A DNA stretch of 64,000 bases from Manihot esculenta (GCF_001659605.2 NC_035174.2:20844027-20908026), one strand, 5' to 3'; positions 23,801 through 35,067 are shown, counted from the first letter of the stretch. Notes: a model not told the origin generated them from the letters alone. Numbers and translations: made by a program.

Positions 23801-25166
23801 TGTTGCTAAAGGATATCATCAACGTCCCGGCATTGATTACTTTGAAACCTTTTCACCGGTTGTCAAACCAACTACTATTCGAATAATTTTGTCCTTAGCT
23901 GTCTCAAATGGTTGGTTAGTGAAGCAATTAGATGTTTCTAATGCTTTTCTACATGGAGATTTGGATGATGAAGTTTATATGGAGCAGCATCCAGGTTTCA
24001 CTGATACATCAAAACCAAATCATGTTTGTCATTTACGCCGTTCACTATACGGTCTTCGTCAAGCTCCACGTCAGTGGTATAAACGTCTATTCTCATCCTT
24101 AATCAATCAAGGGTTTCGAGTATCTCCTGCAGATTCCTCTCTATTTTGCTATGTCAAGAACAATATCAAGTTGTTTATCCTTGTGTATGTGGATGATATT
24201 ATCATGACCGGTACATGCAGTCATACTTTGAATCATATTATTTCCTCTCTTAAATCTGAGTTCATGTTGAAAGATTTGGACACATTGGAGTATTTCTTTG
24301 ATACGGAGGCAACTTGGACCGCTGATGGACTTTTGTTAACTCAATAAAAGTATATACTTGACTTGCTTCATAAAGCACAGATGGAAGACTGCAAGGGAAT
24401 TTTCACACCAGCAACTCTAAAAGATAAGATGTCTACTACACAAAGCTGCCCAATGAGTGATCCCACGTTATATCGGAGTATAGTAGGTGGATTGCAATAC
24501 TTGAGTTTAACCCGACCCGAGGTCTGTTATTCAATTTACAAGGTTTCTCAGTTTCTTCATGCACCTACTGAGGATAATTGGTGTTCGGTTAAGCGTATAT
24601 TGAGGTATCTCAAGCACACTGTTGGTCATGGTCTTTACATCTCCAAATCGGCAAACACAGATTTGAATATATATACTGATGCTGATTTGGCGAGTGACAT
24701 TGATGATCGCAAGTCTACCACAGGTTATGCTATTTTTATGGGCACAAATCTCATGTCTTGGAATTCCAAGAAACAACAAACAGTTGCTCATTCGTCAACA
24801 GAGGCTGAATATCAAGCTATTAGTCTTGTTGTCACTGAATTAACTTGGATTTAGTCAATATTGCGTGATATTACTTTCCATTCCACCAAAACTCCCAACT
24901 TATGGTGTGATAATATTGGCGCAACATATCTTTCTATCAATCCTGTTTTCTATGCTCGGACGAAGCAATTGGAAGTCAATTTTCATTTCGTTCGTGATAA
25001 AGTGCAAAAGAATGAAGTCAAAGTGCAATTTATTTGCTCTAAAGATCAATTAGCCGACATCCTGACTAAACTATTATCCAAAATGCGGCATCAAAGTCTA
25101 ATACAACACTTAACAATTCGTCTTGTCCCTACAACGCACGAATTGAGGGGGCGTGATAAGTCTTAG
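20843..25166 (+). pseudogene. Decayed gag-pol of a Ty1/copia element (Ale/Retrofit-like)
   Basis: The gag ATG at 20843 (CAGCAATGGC context) opens MANTEQSLVS. A gag region with LWHTQIMPLL follows, then a CCHC knuckle CFNCNGTGHVSRQC (about 21725-21766) and protease DSGANYH at about 21840. Integrase shows SLWHERLGH and the acidic residues in ICSDVWGP, QSDWEGEF and CVERKHRH. RT shows [13 protein letters not shown] and YVDD at 24186-24197, and RNase H DADLASDIDDRKSTTGY and VAHSSTEAEY. Stops at 21320, 21830, 22259, about 22391, 23532, 24345 and 24852, and a frameshift near 22580, disable it. The order PR-INT-RT-RH defines copia. The 4.85-kb size and 224-bp LTR suggest the Ale/Retrofit lineage (inference). 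Confidence 0.9.
25140..25153 (+). other. Polypurine tract of the copia element
   Basis: GAATTGAGGGGGCG immediately precedes the 3' LTR at 25154, the position where plus-strand synthesis is primed. Confidence 0.75.
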
Positions 25167-25377
25167 AGTTGTGATAAGTTTTAGAGTTATGATAAGGTTG
25201 ATAAGGTTTAGCGTTATGATAAGGTTTAGAGTTGGTTGAGATAATATTTGTTATCATACAATCTGTATATTTTAGCCACTAGCTAATTGTTGATAGACCT
25301 TGTATATACTATATAAATATATTCTATACAGAAATACAAACAATACATAGAATTCTCAATACCATAAACCTTTTATA
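25154..25377 (+). mobile_element. 3' LTR of the copia element
   Basis: 224 bp, beginning TGATAAG and ending TTTTATA, followed by the GCTTC target duplication. It contains repeated GATAAGG(T/A)TTAG motifs at its start. Confidence 0.92.
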
Positions 25378-25496
25378 GCTTCTAAGAATTATAGGGACCA
25401 ACTAGTTAATTTCTCTTAAACTCAGGGACCCATAGTAATTTATCCTACTTTATTACTCGAGAGGATTCCTTACACTTGTAGATATCGCCACTATCA

Positions 25497-27018
25497 AGGA
25501 GGTATATACTGTTCAGTGACTCATTTGTGCCTTTCGAGGCTCACCTCCACGAGCCACTACTAGGCACCAGTCATTGGATACAAAGAAAAATAAAACTATC
25601 ATTGATTTGGGAGGACAAAAGCACTTGCATGCAAATAAAACCCAATCTAGAAACCATGCTAACAAAGAAGCACAGCAAGGGAAATAACCCCTCTCTCTTT
25701 AGCCAAGGAAGAAACAAACAAAAGGAAAAATAAAAAGAAAAAACCTAAAACGCCACTCAAAGGTGGGGAGGAAAAATCCACTCCCCTTACCTGGATGGGG
25801 TAGGAAGGAGCCAATGGTGTGATAGACAATGAAACTTACTCCCAAAGAAAAAGAAGAAAAAAAAACTAAAGCATCTCCTTCTAAAAAACCCCAGAGAAAG
25901 GGTCTTATAAATTAATCTTTAGTTTAAAATTGATCAATAATAATAACTCACGAGAACTAAGGTGATTCTAAGAGGTGCAATTTAGGCCTCAAAACATCTA
26001 ACACCTTCTATTTATGACATTTCTAAGTTAATGTACTGCTTTTCTCCCTAGGGCAATAATTTATAGTATTGCATTTGGACCTTATTATCCTCCTTGCTTA
26101 AATGTTGATATTTTTGGTTGCATAGTTTCTTATGGGCTATTGGATTTGGAGTGTCATCCTTGAGGTTAGAGCTGCAAGCAATAACCTTTATTGAGTTCTT
26201 CGGTTTTTGTTATTTGTGCTCACAAACACCTCTTATAGTGTTTTTCTTCCAACAATATGAGAGAGCAACACTGTGCTTTTGCAAGCTTAGCTATAGGATT
26301 TTAATTTTTTGAGGAGCACATATAAAACTTACTAAAATTAAAGAAAATTCAACCCCATTTGCAGTATATTGAAAGTTGAAGACTTCTTTATAAACTTTAA
26401 TCGATTCTACTTGAATCATATTAAAATTGTAAGATTTCAAATTTAAATTGTAATTAGTATTAATAATTAAAAATTAAAAGAATTTTAATTAAAATCAATA
26501 ATTAAAAAAATAAAAAGATCTTAAATCATTATGTAAAGCCATTTAATTTAAAAATACAAATTTATAGATGAGGAATATATCAAGGATATTTTTTAATATC
26601 TCTATCAACAGTGGAGTGAATGTTTACCACTAAAAAAATGAATATGATTCTCTGTTATAAGATATAATTATTACAAAATCCATCAAGTAAGAATATTTTG
26701 GATATCCTTTTTTCCAAAAGAATATATATATATTATTGGAGAAAGTGAGATTATCAAATGTTGTCATCTTAACCACATCAATCCCATAAAAGAAAAAAGA
26801 TTCCATAGGCATATCTATAATTCCAACAATTTTTAAATATAACACAAAATTTTCTAAATTCCTAGCTAGTGTGAATGCAATCTTTGTAGTACAAATTGTA
26901 CTACTCAATTAGTTTTATAGAGATTTTCTTCTTGTCCCTCACCAACAAAAAGATTGAAAAAAATAAAAATAAAAATAAAAAAGCAGCTTAGATCTAACTT
27001 TATATATATGTATATATG
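25497..27018. other. AT-rich intergenic stretch, no supported gene
   Basis: After the LTR end there is a less AT-rich piece (about 25500-26330) with frames of 68 and 64 codons that carry no motif I recognise, then strongly AT-rich DNA. Nothing here supports a gene. Confidence 0.55.
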
Positions 27019-27203
27019 TAAACCCTGTTTGGCATTATTAGTAAAATTATAATTGAGAAAATCATTTTCTTAAAAATAATATTTAGATTTTTAAGTAATT
27101 TATTTTTAAGAATATCAAAATAATTTTTTAAACTATTTTTAAAATGGTGCTTTTGTTGAAAAACACTTTTTTGACTTCTAAACTTAATATCAAACAGGTT
27201 TTA
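27019..27203. mobile_element. Possible short MITE
   Basis: The left end TAAACCCTGTTTGGCATTATTAG and the reverse complement of the right end TAAAACCTGTTTGATATTAAG form an imperfect inverted repeat about 185 bp apart. The interior is AT-rich and non-coding. The superfamily is unclear; a convincing TSD is not visible. Confidence 0.45.
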
Positions 27204-27420
27204 GGACTAAAAAATTGATGTATTTCAGTTTATATCAACTCAAAATAATTTTTAATTAGTTTATTTGAATTTATGTTTTTCTAAATTATATTAATTCCTA
27301 AAATATTACTAATTATGAAAATTTTATGCGTTTAAAAAAATTTTATATCAGTAAATTATTTATAAATATAAACAGTAATAGATTAATATAATATTGAGTC
27401 TTATATGATAAAAAAATGTA
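27204..27420. other. AT-rich spacer
   Basis: No gene, repeat boundary or regulatory motif recognised. Confidence 0.5.
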
Positions 27421-27840
27421 TATGAGTGTGATGACCGCTGGGTTTCACCGCCCTGCTAAGAGGCCAAGTTCACAGTGACAGGGCCAGTCCAGGACCTGCG
27501 GAGTCCAACAAATGAGAAGGTCTAGCCCATTCATCCTTGAGGTCGGCCTTTTCTCCGAACCCAACGTACTCTTCCCGAGTCCGGCCTGGAAACTTAGCAA
27601 TATGAGGATCACTGGTTCAGCCCCGAACTGCTCGATTAACTCGCGTACCGAAAGAGAGAATTAAATGGCCGTTACGCATAGAGCAGATGTTTGATATTTT
27701 CGTATGACCGTATCCGTATGACAGAGACAGGTGACCCAATGACAGTGAGGCTCTTATACGTTACTGACAGGCCGAAAAAAAGGAGATGAGCACCTTCCTT
27801 TAGGACCAAACTTACTCGACCATCGTAAAATCCTATTTTC
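27421..27840. other. GC-rich island of unknown origin, probably a repeat fragment
   Basis: About 420 bp of visibly GC-richer sequence with sharp edges against AT-rich DNA. It opens GTGTGATGACCGCTGGG and contains CCGCCCTGCTAAGAGGCC and CAGGACCTGCGGAGTCC. No long open frame, no TSD and no clear inverted ends are seen. An LTR or solo-LTR fragment of another retroelement family is the likeliest reading, but I cannot show it. Confidence 0.4.
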
Positions 27841-27966
27841 TGAATCTCAGATTATTAGAATGAAATTAAAAAAAAATATTTTTTAAAAAATTGTATATTT
27901 TTTCTTCTTGTATATGCTTTATAATAAATTAGTTACAATATATTTGTTTCAATAATAAAATAAACA

Positions 27967-28003
27967 TAAAAATAAAAATAAAAATAAAAATAAAAATAAA
28001 AAT
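27967..28003. repeat. (ATAAAA)n microsatellite
   Basis: Six consecutive AAAAAT-type hexamer units, read directly. Confidence 0.9.
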
Positions 28004-29051
28004 TTGAATGGCAAAAAGAGCTGTACAGCAAATAAGTTTTTATTTTTATTTTTTTTAATCCTTAATTCAATAATTGATACATAAGAAGCTTTTATCGTCA
28101 TGGACTCCACTAGTGTTTGGCTTTCTTAAAAGCTATCATTGTTGCGTTGGAGCCCTACCATTTCCCAGCATTTTGTGGTTTTCTTGACATAAGAGCCCAT
28201 ACTTGCTAATTTGACAGCAAATAAAACAAGATCATTACAACAGTCGACTTTAACTTGAAATTAGTTGGAGTTTATTAAATAAATTTTATTTCTATTCCAT
28301 TCCGTTACGCACATAAATAATAAATTACTATAACTTTTATAATTTAGTGAAATTAACCATATAAATACTATATTTTTAAAAATATACTAGTTAAATTTTA
28401 TATTAAAAAAAATATTTTTAAAAATTATTAATTATTTGGTTCATTTCTTTTTAAATGGCTCTATTTATTTACTTGGCTAGTATTATATGAAACGATTAAA
28501 ATGCACTTTCCATATTTTTAAAATACAATTATTTAATTTCTGTTGTGAAAACTATTTGTATTCATTGTATTAAAATTATTTTTATAATAGCAATTATTTA
28601 ACTGAAACAAAAATTAATGCTAATTTAGCATAATAAAATATATAAAATTGGCAAAATTAAAGTAATTAAAGGCTGAAAATCACAATTTTTTTTTCTCAAG
28701 AATCTAAAATAAATCGTACTCAAAATAGTACAAATTTAAGTAATTCAATTTGTTTACGCCTTTTAACTTGCGATTTTGTTTATTTAACCTTCAAAACACT
28801 TCCATGGTAATGCATGATAATTAGAAATTTTGAATTTAAATTTTAAATATAGAGAAATTTTAAATTATGAAAGCAAATTTTAAATTATTTCCTTAAATAG
28901 TTTGTTTAGGGCGAATGCAGATTAATTCAACTATTTTTTGTAAAATAAAATTACTGATTGTATTAATAAAATTCTATCAAATAAAAAAAATATATCATCT
29001 CAAATAGAGAAACGATTATATCTGTTAAATTTTTTAATTAAAATATAAAGT

Positions 29052-29072
29052 TATATATATATATATATATAT
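29052..29072. repeat. (TA)n microsatellite
   Basis: About ten TA units in a row, read directly. Confidence 0.9.
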
Positions 29073-30910
29073 CTGGTCAAATTAGCGCTAATTTAGGGTC
29101 ATATTGCCTTATCCTGTCTAAAACTCTAAGGACAAAAGCTAATCGTTTGGTAAAATTCCCCATGATATTATTTTTAATGGAATAAATGCCCAAATTTTTA
29201 TATGATTTTCAATTTACAGTTGCTTTCTTTTAAGAAAAATTAGTTTATAATTTTTTTTATTAAAATATTCCAATTTCTCATCTTTTTACCTTGGATCCGA
29301 TGCTCTAATTTTGTTTGATAATTAATAAAAAAAATTAATGTGTAGAGACTCATAGTTACCTTACATCAGTGTTTTTCTTATGGATGAATATAATTTTTTT
29401 TATGAGCAAATTGAACCTTATACTTGCACTCAATAATTTATTAATAAGTAATTCCAATTTTAATAATTGAAAAAAATGGTATTCATGTTTAACATATTTT
29501 TTTAAATATTTTTTATCCACTAAACCTTGCTAATATAAATTTTTTTTATATGGTAAAAAAAAATCCAAGTAAACCATTCAGGAGTTGGATTGGCTCGATT
29601 TAAAATTTTATTATTATTATTATTTATGGCTAGCAATAATTCATGGACAAAATTGGGGGCAATGATTTTGAATTTGATTAGTCATTTGAAGTTTGCATAG
29701 GTAAGGACCAATAATATGCAAGTGTGAGGGTGGGGAGTGCTAAGTCCATAATGAACAAAAATGGGCAGAACCCAAAAGCAAAATGTCGTCAGTCACAACA
29801 GAAAAGCACTAAAGGGATATTGCTGTTGTGAATTTCTTATGTCATAGGACACACCCAAAAGAACTTCTGTCTATATGATCACACACAAACTCTTAGTGGA
29901 CACCCGTCAACAACCCACAAAGTCTTATCTTTATGTGCATCTTTCTCGGGAATTGCACCAAATCCTATTCCATGACGTCATGATTGCATTCACATTTAGC
30001 CTCCTTTAAAAAAATTGTAAAAATTTAACTTAATTGGTTTAATATTTTTTCAAACAAACCTTTTTATTTGTAATAGAAAATTTTAATTTTTTTAACTTAA
30101 AAAAAATTATTTTAAAAAATAAAATATTACATATTTTATAAAAATCTATTTAAATTTTTTTATTATATAATAAATCATATTAAATAAAAAATTAATGTGA
30201 ATAAAAAATTTCCCATAATATAAAAAATTGTGCTTGTTCTTTATAATTTGGGAGGTAAAACCTTTTCTCCGGCCTATCACTGTATAAACAACTAACCATT
30301 AACTACTAAAATTTAACGGCTAAATCAGTGACGACTAATATTTAAAAACTCGTAAAATAATTAACAACTATTAAAATAATTAATAATTATTTAAACCGCT
30401 CATATATCGAACATCGCCTTTGTGATTTAATCCAAATATTTTAAAGTTGATACACTCAAAATCAATAGAACTTATACTCTCTTTATGCTAAATGATCAAA
30501 ATCTCATTATTTTTCTTTAATTCTTTTTTGTCTGGGTAAGAGATCATAACTTTAACCTCTTTTTAATTTCTACTAGTTCTAACAAAAATTGTAATAAGTC
30601 TCCTATTTGTTATTTTTTTTCATTTTCAGAGATCTTAACCTATACCCATCTCAACATATTTTACTATCTTTATTTCAAGAAACTGTTTAAATCACTACCA
30701 AAAACTTTCGAATTATCAATAGACTTTTCCATTGATAGTCCAATAAAAATCCGTTGTTAATTCGTTTTTCAATGAATTATTAACGAGTTACGATTCGTTA
30801 TTAAAAAGTTTATTGGTAAATTTTTACTAATCGATTTTAAGTCTGTTAATACGTTAGTAATACTAAAAGATTTACTAATGGAGTTTTTCTTATTATTATT
30901 AATGGAATTT

Positions 30911-31026
30911 AAAATTTACTAACAGATATGAAATCCGTCGGTAAATTATCAAAAGATTGCAATCCGTTAAAATTTACTAACAGATATGAAATCCGTCGGT
31001 AAATTATCAAAAGATTGCAATCCGTT
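30911..31026. repeat. 58-bp tandem duplication in the CACTA-like element
   Basis: Two near-identical 58-bp copies, 30911-30968 and 30969-31026, each with GATATGAAATCCGTCGGTAA and AAAAGATTGCAATCCGTTA. Confidence 0.9.
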
Positions 31027-31194
31027 AGTAAATATATTAGAAATTTAAATAATTTAAAAATAATTATTATTTCGATTAAATAATAAATTTTATCATTAAT
31101 ATTATTTTTTATTAATTCAATGAGATTTAAAATTATATTATTATTATTACTAAGTTTTTAATTTATATCCAATATTTATTAGAAATATATATAA

Positions 31195-31745
31195 AGTGGA
31201 AATAAGAGAAAAACAAATGAGAGAAAATGATAAAAGAAAGAAAAAAAAGAAATGATAAAAAAAATAAAAATTATGAAAAAGAAGGAAGAATGAAAGTAGA
31301 GTAGAAAAATGATTAGCTAAATCTGAAAAAAGGAACAAATGATTATAGAAAAAAAATAAATGAAGAGAAAATAATAGAAAAATATAAATAGAAAGAAAAT
31401 GATAGAAGAAACTAATATGAGAGAAATTAATATGAATGAATTATAGAGAAAATGAAGAAAATGAGAAGAAAGGGAAGAAAATGGAGAAAGTGATTGAAAA
31501 ATTATGGGGAAGAAATGAATAAATAATAGAAGAGGAAAGAGATTGGGAGAAAAAAAAAAGAGATGAAAGAAAAATAATAAAAAAAAAATTAAGAAAAAAT
31601 TATGAAATAAGAAAGTTAAATAAAAGAAAGTAATAGAAAAAAAATGAGAGAAAAGGAAAGAAAACGAAGGAAATGAAAAGAAAATGGAAGAAAGAAAAAT
31701 GATAAAATAAATGATTGATAAAAGGAAAGATTGATAAAAGGAAAA
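31195..31745 (+). repeat. Polypurine low-complexity tract
   Basis: About 550 bp in which the plus strand is almost only A and G with scattered T (GAGAAAATGATAAAAGAAAG pattern). The frame on the other strand (31150-31338) is a product of this composition. Confidence 0.85.
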
Positions 31746-32348
31746 GAGATGGTATTATATTAATAAATGTGAATTATTAATAAATTTAATTAGTCACTAA
31801 ATTTTGAAAAAAAAAGATATTTTTTTAAAAATTATCGATAGATTTGAAATTCATTAATAAATCAGTTGATAACGGAAAAAAATGTGGATTTTTTAAAAAA
31901 GTGAAAATTTTATATGGAATTTTATTTTAAATTTATCAATGAATTTATTAATGAATAACATCTATCGGTAAATTTAACACACTTTTTTTTTAATTTAATG
32001 ATAAAATTTAGTAACAAAATTTTAAATTTATTAGTAACTTTTTGAATATATTATTAACGGATTTAAAATTTATTAATAATTTAAATAATTTTTAAAAAAT
32101 TTACTAACAAATTAAAATTCGTTAGTGAAATTTTAACGCAAATTACTTTATATATTTATAAATTATTGGTAAATTTGAAATCTATTAAGTAAATTTTTTA
32201 CATAAAATTTTTTATATTAAGAATTATCAATAAATTTTTAAATTTATTATCAATAAATTTTTAAATTCATTAATAAATCATTTAAAATTTCTAACAAATT
32301 AAAATTTATTGATAAAATCCAATGATAATCTAGAGATTTTTTGTAGTG

Positions 32349-32847
32349 AGTATTACAGAAACATTAAACTATAGTCTCATTTTCTGCAATTGTATTCTTC
32401 CTCTAGTAAATTTCAGCCTTCTTAATATTCCATCGACGGTTGACATAATTGAAACTTAAAGAAATTAAAGAATTTAGAATTAAAAAAAGAAAGAATCTCT
32501 ATTGTAATTTCTTGCACCATACTAGATGAGAATGAAGAAGAATAATAATAGGATTTTAGAAATTTAATGGTAATAGAAGGTAATTTAAAAATTTTGAGTT
32601 ATGTTATATCAATTATTAAAAATTTTAGTTAAATCACAAAATAATAAAAGGTTTTGAATTTTTGTATAAATATATACTGTATGAGTCATGTCGATAATAC
32701 ACATTTCCTCAATTTAAATTTTAAAATCGAATATAATTATAATAAAATTTATAAATTTAAATAATTACATTAATTTTTAAAAATTTAAATGAAATTATAA
32801 AATAAATGAATTTTCAAGAAGTGTCCCCGGATGATAAATGCCAAAGG
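32349..32847. other. AT-rich spacer
   Basis: No gene or repeat boundary recognised between the CACTA-like element and the hAT MITE. Confidence 0.5.
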
Positions 32848-32855
32848 TTTATGGG

Positions 32856-33277
32856 TAGGCGTGAGCAGTATTCGGTTCAAATCGAAAAAATTAATCGAAC
32901 CGAATTGATTTAAAAATTTGATTTGATTTTTTATTCGATTCAGTTTGATTCGATTTTTAATTTTAAAAATTTCAGTTATTTTAATTTGGTTTGGTTTTGA
33001 TTAGAAAAAAATTAAAAAAATCGATCCGAACCGTTTAGTGATAATAATATAATATTTTCAATAATATAGATAGATTAGATCATATTAAGGTTAATATATT
33101 TTAATTAAATTTTAAAATATTATAAATAAAGTGTAAAAAATTTTATTAAAAATTCAAACAGAACTGAATCAGATCAATTCAATTCGATTCAATTTCTAAT
33201 CAAAATCGATTCGATTCAATTTTTATAACTACTAAAATTTCTGTTTCCAGTTTATCCGATCGAATGCTCGCTCTCTA
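32856..33277. mobile_element. hAT-type MITE with 8-bp TSD
   Basis: The ends TAGGCGTGAGCAGTATTCGG and, reversed, TAGAGAGCGAGCATTCGATC are the TAGGGGTGAGCA-type inverted repeats of plant hAT MITEs. Flanks TTTATGGG (32848-32855) and TTTATGAG (33278-33285) are an 8-bp target duplication with one change. The interior has alternating GGTTC/GATTCGATT-type repeats and no coding sequence. Length 422 bp. Confidence 0.85.
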
Positions 33278-33285
33278 TTTATGAG

Positions 33286-34553
33286 TATTTACATTTCAAT
33301 TTTAAATTATCATTTTATTGTTATTTAAATTTAATTTTAATCAATTTTTAAAATAAACATCTGAAATTCGACATTTGAAATTCTGTATACATAACATGCC
33401 ATAAGGAATATCTACTTATTATATATATCATATTGTATTACAAAAATTAAATTTCATATATTAATTTTAAATTTTAGTTAAAATTTAATGAAAATTAATA
33501 TTTCAAAATCAAAAGTTTGAATTTAAATGATAAAACACATAAATTAACATTGGGTTTTTATTGTCCAATGGGCCAAATTGAAATTATGCTCTTTAAAATT
33601 TGATATCCAAAGGGTTTGCCATAATTATAGCTATGTTATTAAAATAAAGACCATCGATTTCCTCTATATTTCCAAAAATCAATATTTTTAACTATAAAGT
33701 ATATGGAGTAATTGAGCAATTCACAATTATATTTCTAATGTTTACTGTGGTTAATTAATTAATTTTAATTAAAAAAATTAATTAATTAAAATTAAGATAG
33801 AGAAATATGTGGTTAATTAATTAATTTTAATTAAAAAAATTAATTAATTAAAATTAAGATAGAGAAATAGGAAGCCATTAATTAAAAATTAAGCTGACAA
33901 AATCTCTATTTTTCAAATTGAAAACTCTTAGCTAAGGTAGAAAAAGAGGAAGCCATTACTGTGATAACTATGGGAGAAAGCACACAAGCAAGTATAACAT
34001 CAATTAATTCGATCTAAAGAAACAAAATCAAACTCAAGTAATCATTCAAGTTAGATTCTATGATCTTTACAAGTTGGGTCTGCTAATTTTGCTTTGAGTA
34101 CATTCGATTGAAAAGAAGAGAGAGGATGATAATTTTGGGACTTCCAGAAAAAAAAAAAAATTAAGGATATAATTATAAAAATGCATAAAATTTGAGATTT
34201 TTATGTACATATTTTCTCAATTGAATTCAATTTTCTTTCCTATTTCGGCAGACAATTTTTCAATTCCTTGTTTACCTTTTTATTATATTTAAATGGATAT
34301 AATTTTTTTATGATAAAATGATATATGAATATAGCTATTTTGTTAGAACATATAGATAATTAATTTATAATAATATTAGTTTATAATTAATAATATTAAG
34401 TGACATGTTATATTTATATTATTTAATATTTTTCGATAAATTTGTTACTAAATGATATTAAAATAAATATTATTATGGGTAAATGAATTGCTTATATAAT
34501 ACATAAATTAATTGACTTATGAATATAAAATAGTAATATTTTCTTAAAACTTA
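33286..34553. other. AT-rich spacer with a tandem palindromic repeat
   Basis: No gene seen. It contains the 62-bp tandem repeat at 33747-33869 listed separately. Confidence 0.5.
33747..33869. repeat. 62-bp tandem duplication containing a TTAATTAATTAA palindrome
   Basis: Two copies, 33747-33808 and 33809-33869. Each has GGTTAATTAATTAATTTTAA followed by its near inverse and AAGATAGAGAAATA. Each unit can fold as a hairpin. Confidence 0.9.
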
Positions 34554-35067
34554 TGGTGTTGTTTGGTATGCAATTCTTCTATGAAAAGAATTAAATTCTA
34601 TTAATAGAATTTAATTTATTTTTATTTATTAAAAAATTATTTAAAATCAATTTAAATATAATAGAATTCAATTAAACTATTTTATATTAGATAAATTAAT
34701 AGTAAAACTTCAAATTGATTTAATTAATTTATTATTTTTATCACATCATTATTAATATTTTTATAACATTTAAAATATGAATCTTACATAATTTTTTACC
34801 ATTAAAAATATAAAAATTATTTTTTTAAATTAACAAAATAATATAATAAATTTTTTAATATTAATATTAAGCATTAATAGTTACTATTAAATTAAAATAA
34901 TAAAATCCTTTCTTACAAAATTCTAATAATTTTCACGAGATTTACTTTTAATTCAGAATCAATTTTCACAAGTATTCAAACTATTAGTTTTGGCAAATAC
35001 TAAAATTTAAAAAAAAAATAATACTTCTTTTAAATTCTTTTAAAATTTCGCATTCCAAACAAGAGCG
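34554..35067. mobile_element. Possible Tourist-like MITE
   Basis: The left end TGGTGTTGTTTGGTATGCAATTC and the reverse complement of the right end CGCTCTTGTTTGGAATGCGAAATT form an imperfect inverted repeat of the TTGTTTGG type common in PIF/Harbinger MITEs. TTA and TAA adjoin the two ends but are not identical. AT-rich, non-coding interior. Confidence 0.5.

Larger units (their letters stand above)
19063..25445. mobile_element. Pack-MULE with captured gene fragments, carrying a nested copia element
   Basis: Terminal inverted repeats of about 130 bp bound this element: the left one is 19063-19192, the right one 20462-20528 joined to 25383-25445. Both share GATAAATTA(T/C)TATGGG, GTTTAAG, AAATTAACTAGTT and ATAATTCTTAGAAGCAA. 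A 9-bp target duplication flanks it. Without the copia insertion it is about 1.53 kb and has no transposase. Between the TIRs lie a plus-strand F-box fragment and a minus-strand AP2/ERF fragment. Long TIRs, 9-bp TSD and gene fragments together define a Pack-MULE. It needs a transposase in trans. A decayed MULE transposase lies further right in this window, but the TIRs I can compare do not obviously match. Confidence 0.85.
17712..25496 (+). mobile_element. 3' LTR of the Asp-primed element, interrupted by a Pack-MULE
   Basis: The LTR begins TGATGAGGTGATAATT at 17712 after a purine-rich tract and continues to 19062. It is interrupted by the Mutator-like element 19063-25445 and resumes at 25446-25496, ending CACTATCA. 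Joined, the LTR is about 1.4 kb. The two halves match the unbroken 5' LTR across the insertion point (CTCTATTA...CTCGAG against CTTTATTACTTGAG). Confidence 0.75.
27841..30694. other. AT-rich intergenic stretch
   Basis: Very AT-rich, with microsatellites at 27967-28003 and 29052-29072. A segment at about 29630-29990 is of mixed composition and contains the palindrome ATGACGTCAT (29972-29981). No supported gene. Confidence 0.6.
30695..32348. mobile_element. Non-autonomous CACTA-like transposon
   Basis: The left end CACTACCAAAAA and the reverse complement of the right end CACTACAAAAAA form a short inverted terminus, and no transposase lies between. The 3-bp flanks are AAT and AGT, so the target duplication is imperfect. 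Many short motifs of the type AATCCGTTAGTAAAT or their complements lie inside both ends, as expected for subterminal binding repeats. The centre is a purine-rich low-complexity tract. Length 1654 bp. Confidence 0.65.

Noticed and set aside
31150..31338. 62-codon phenylalanine/leucine-rich frame looking like a membrane segment
   Set aside because: It is the complement of a polypurine tract, so the hydrophobic look is a composition artefact.
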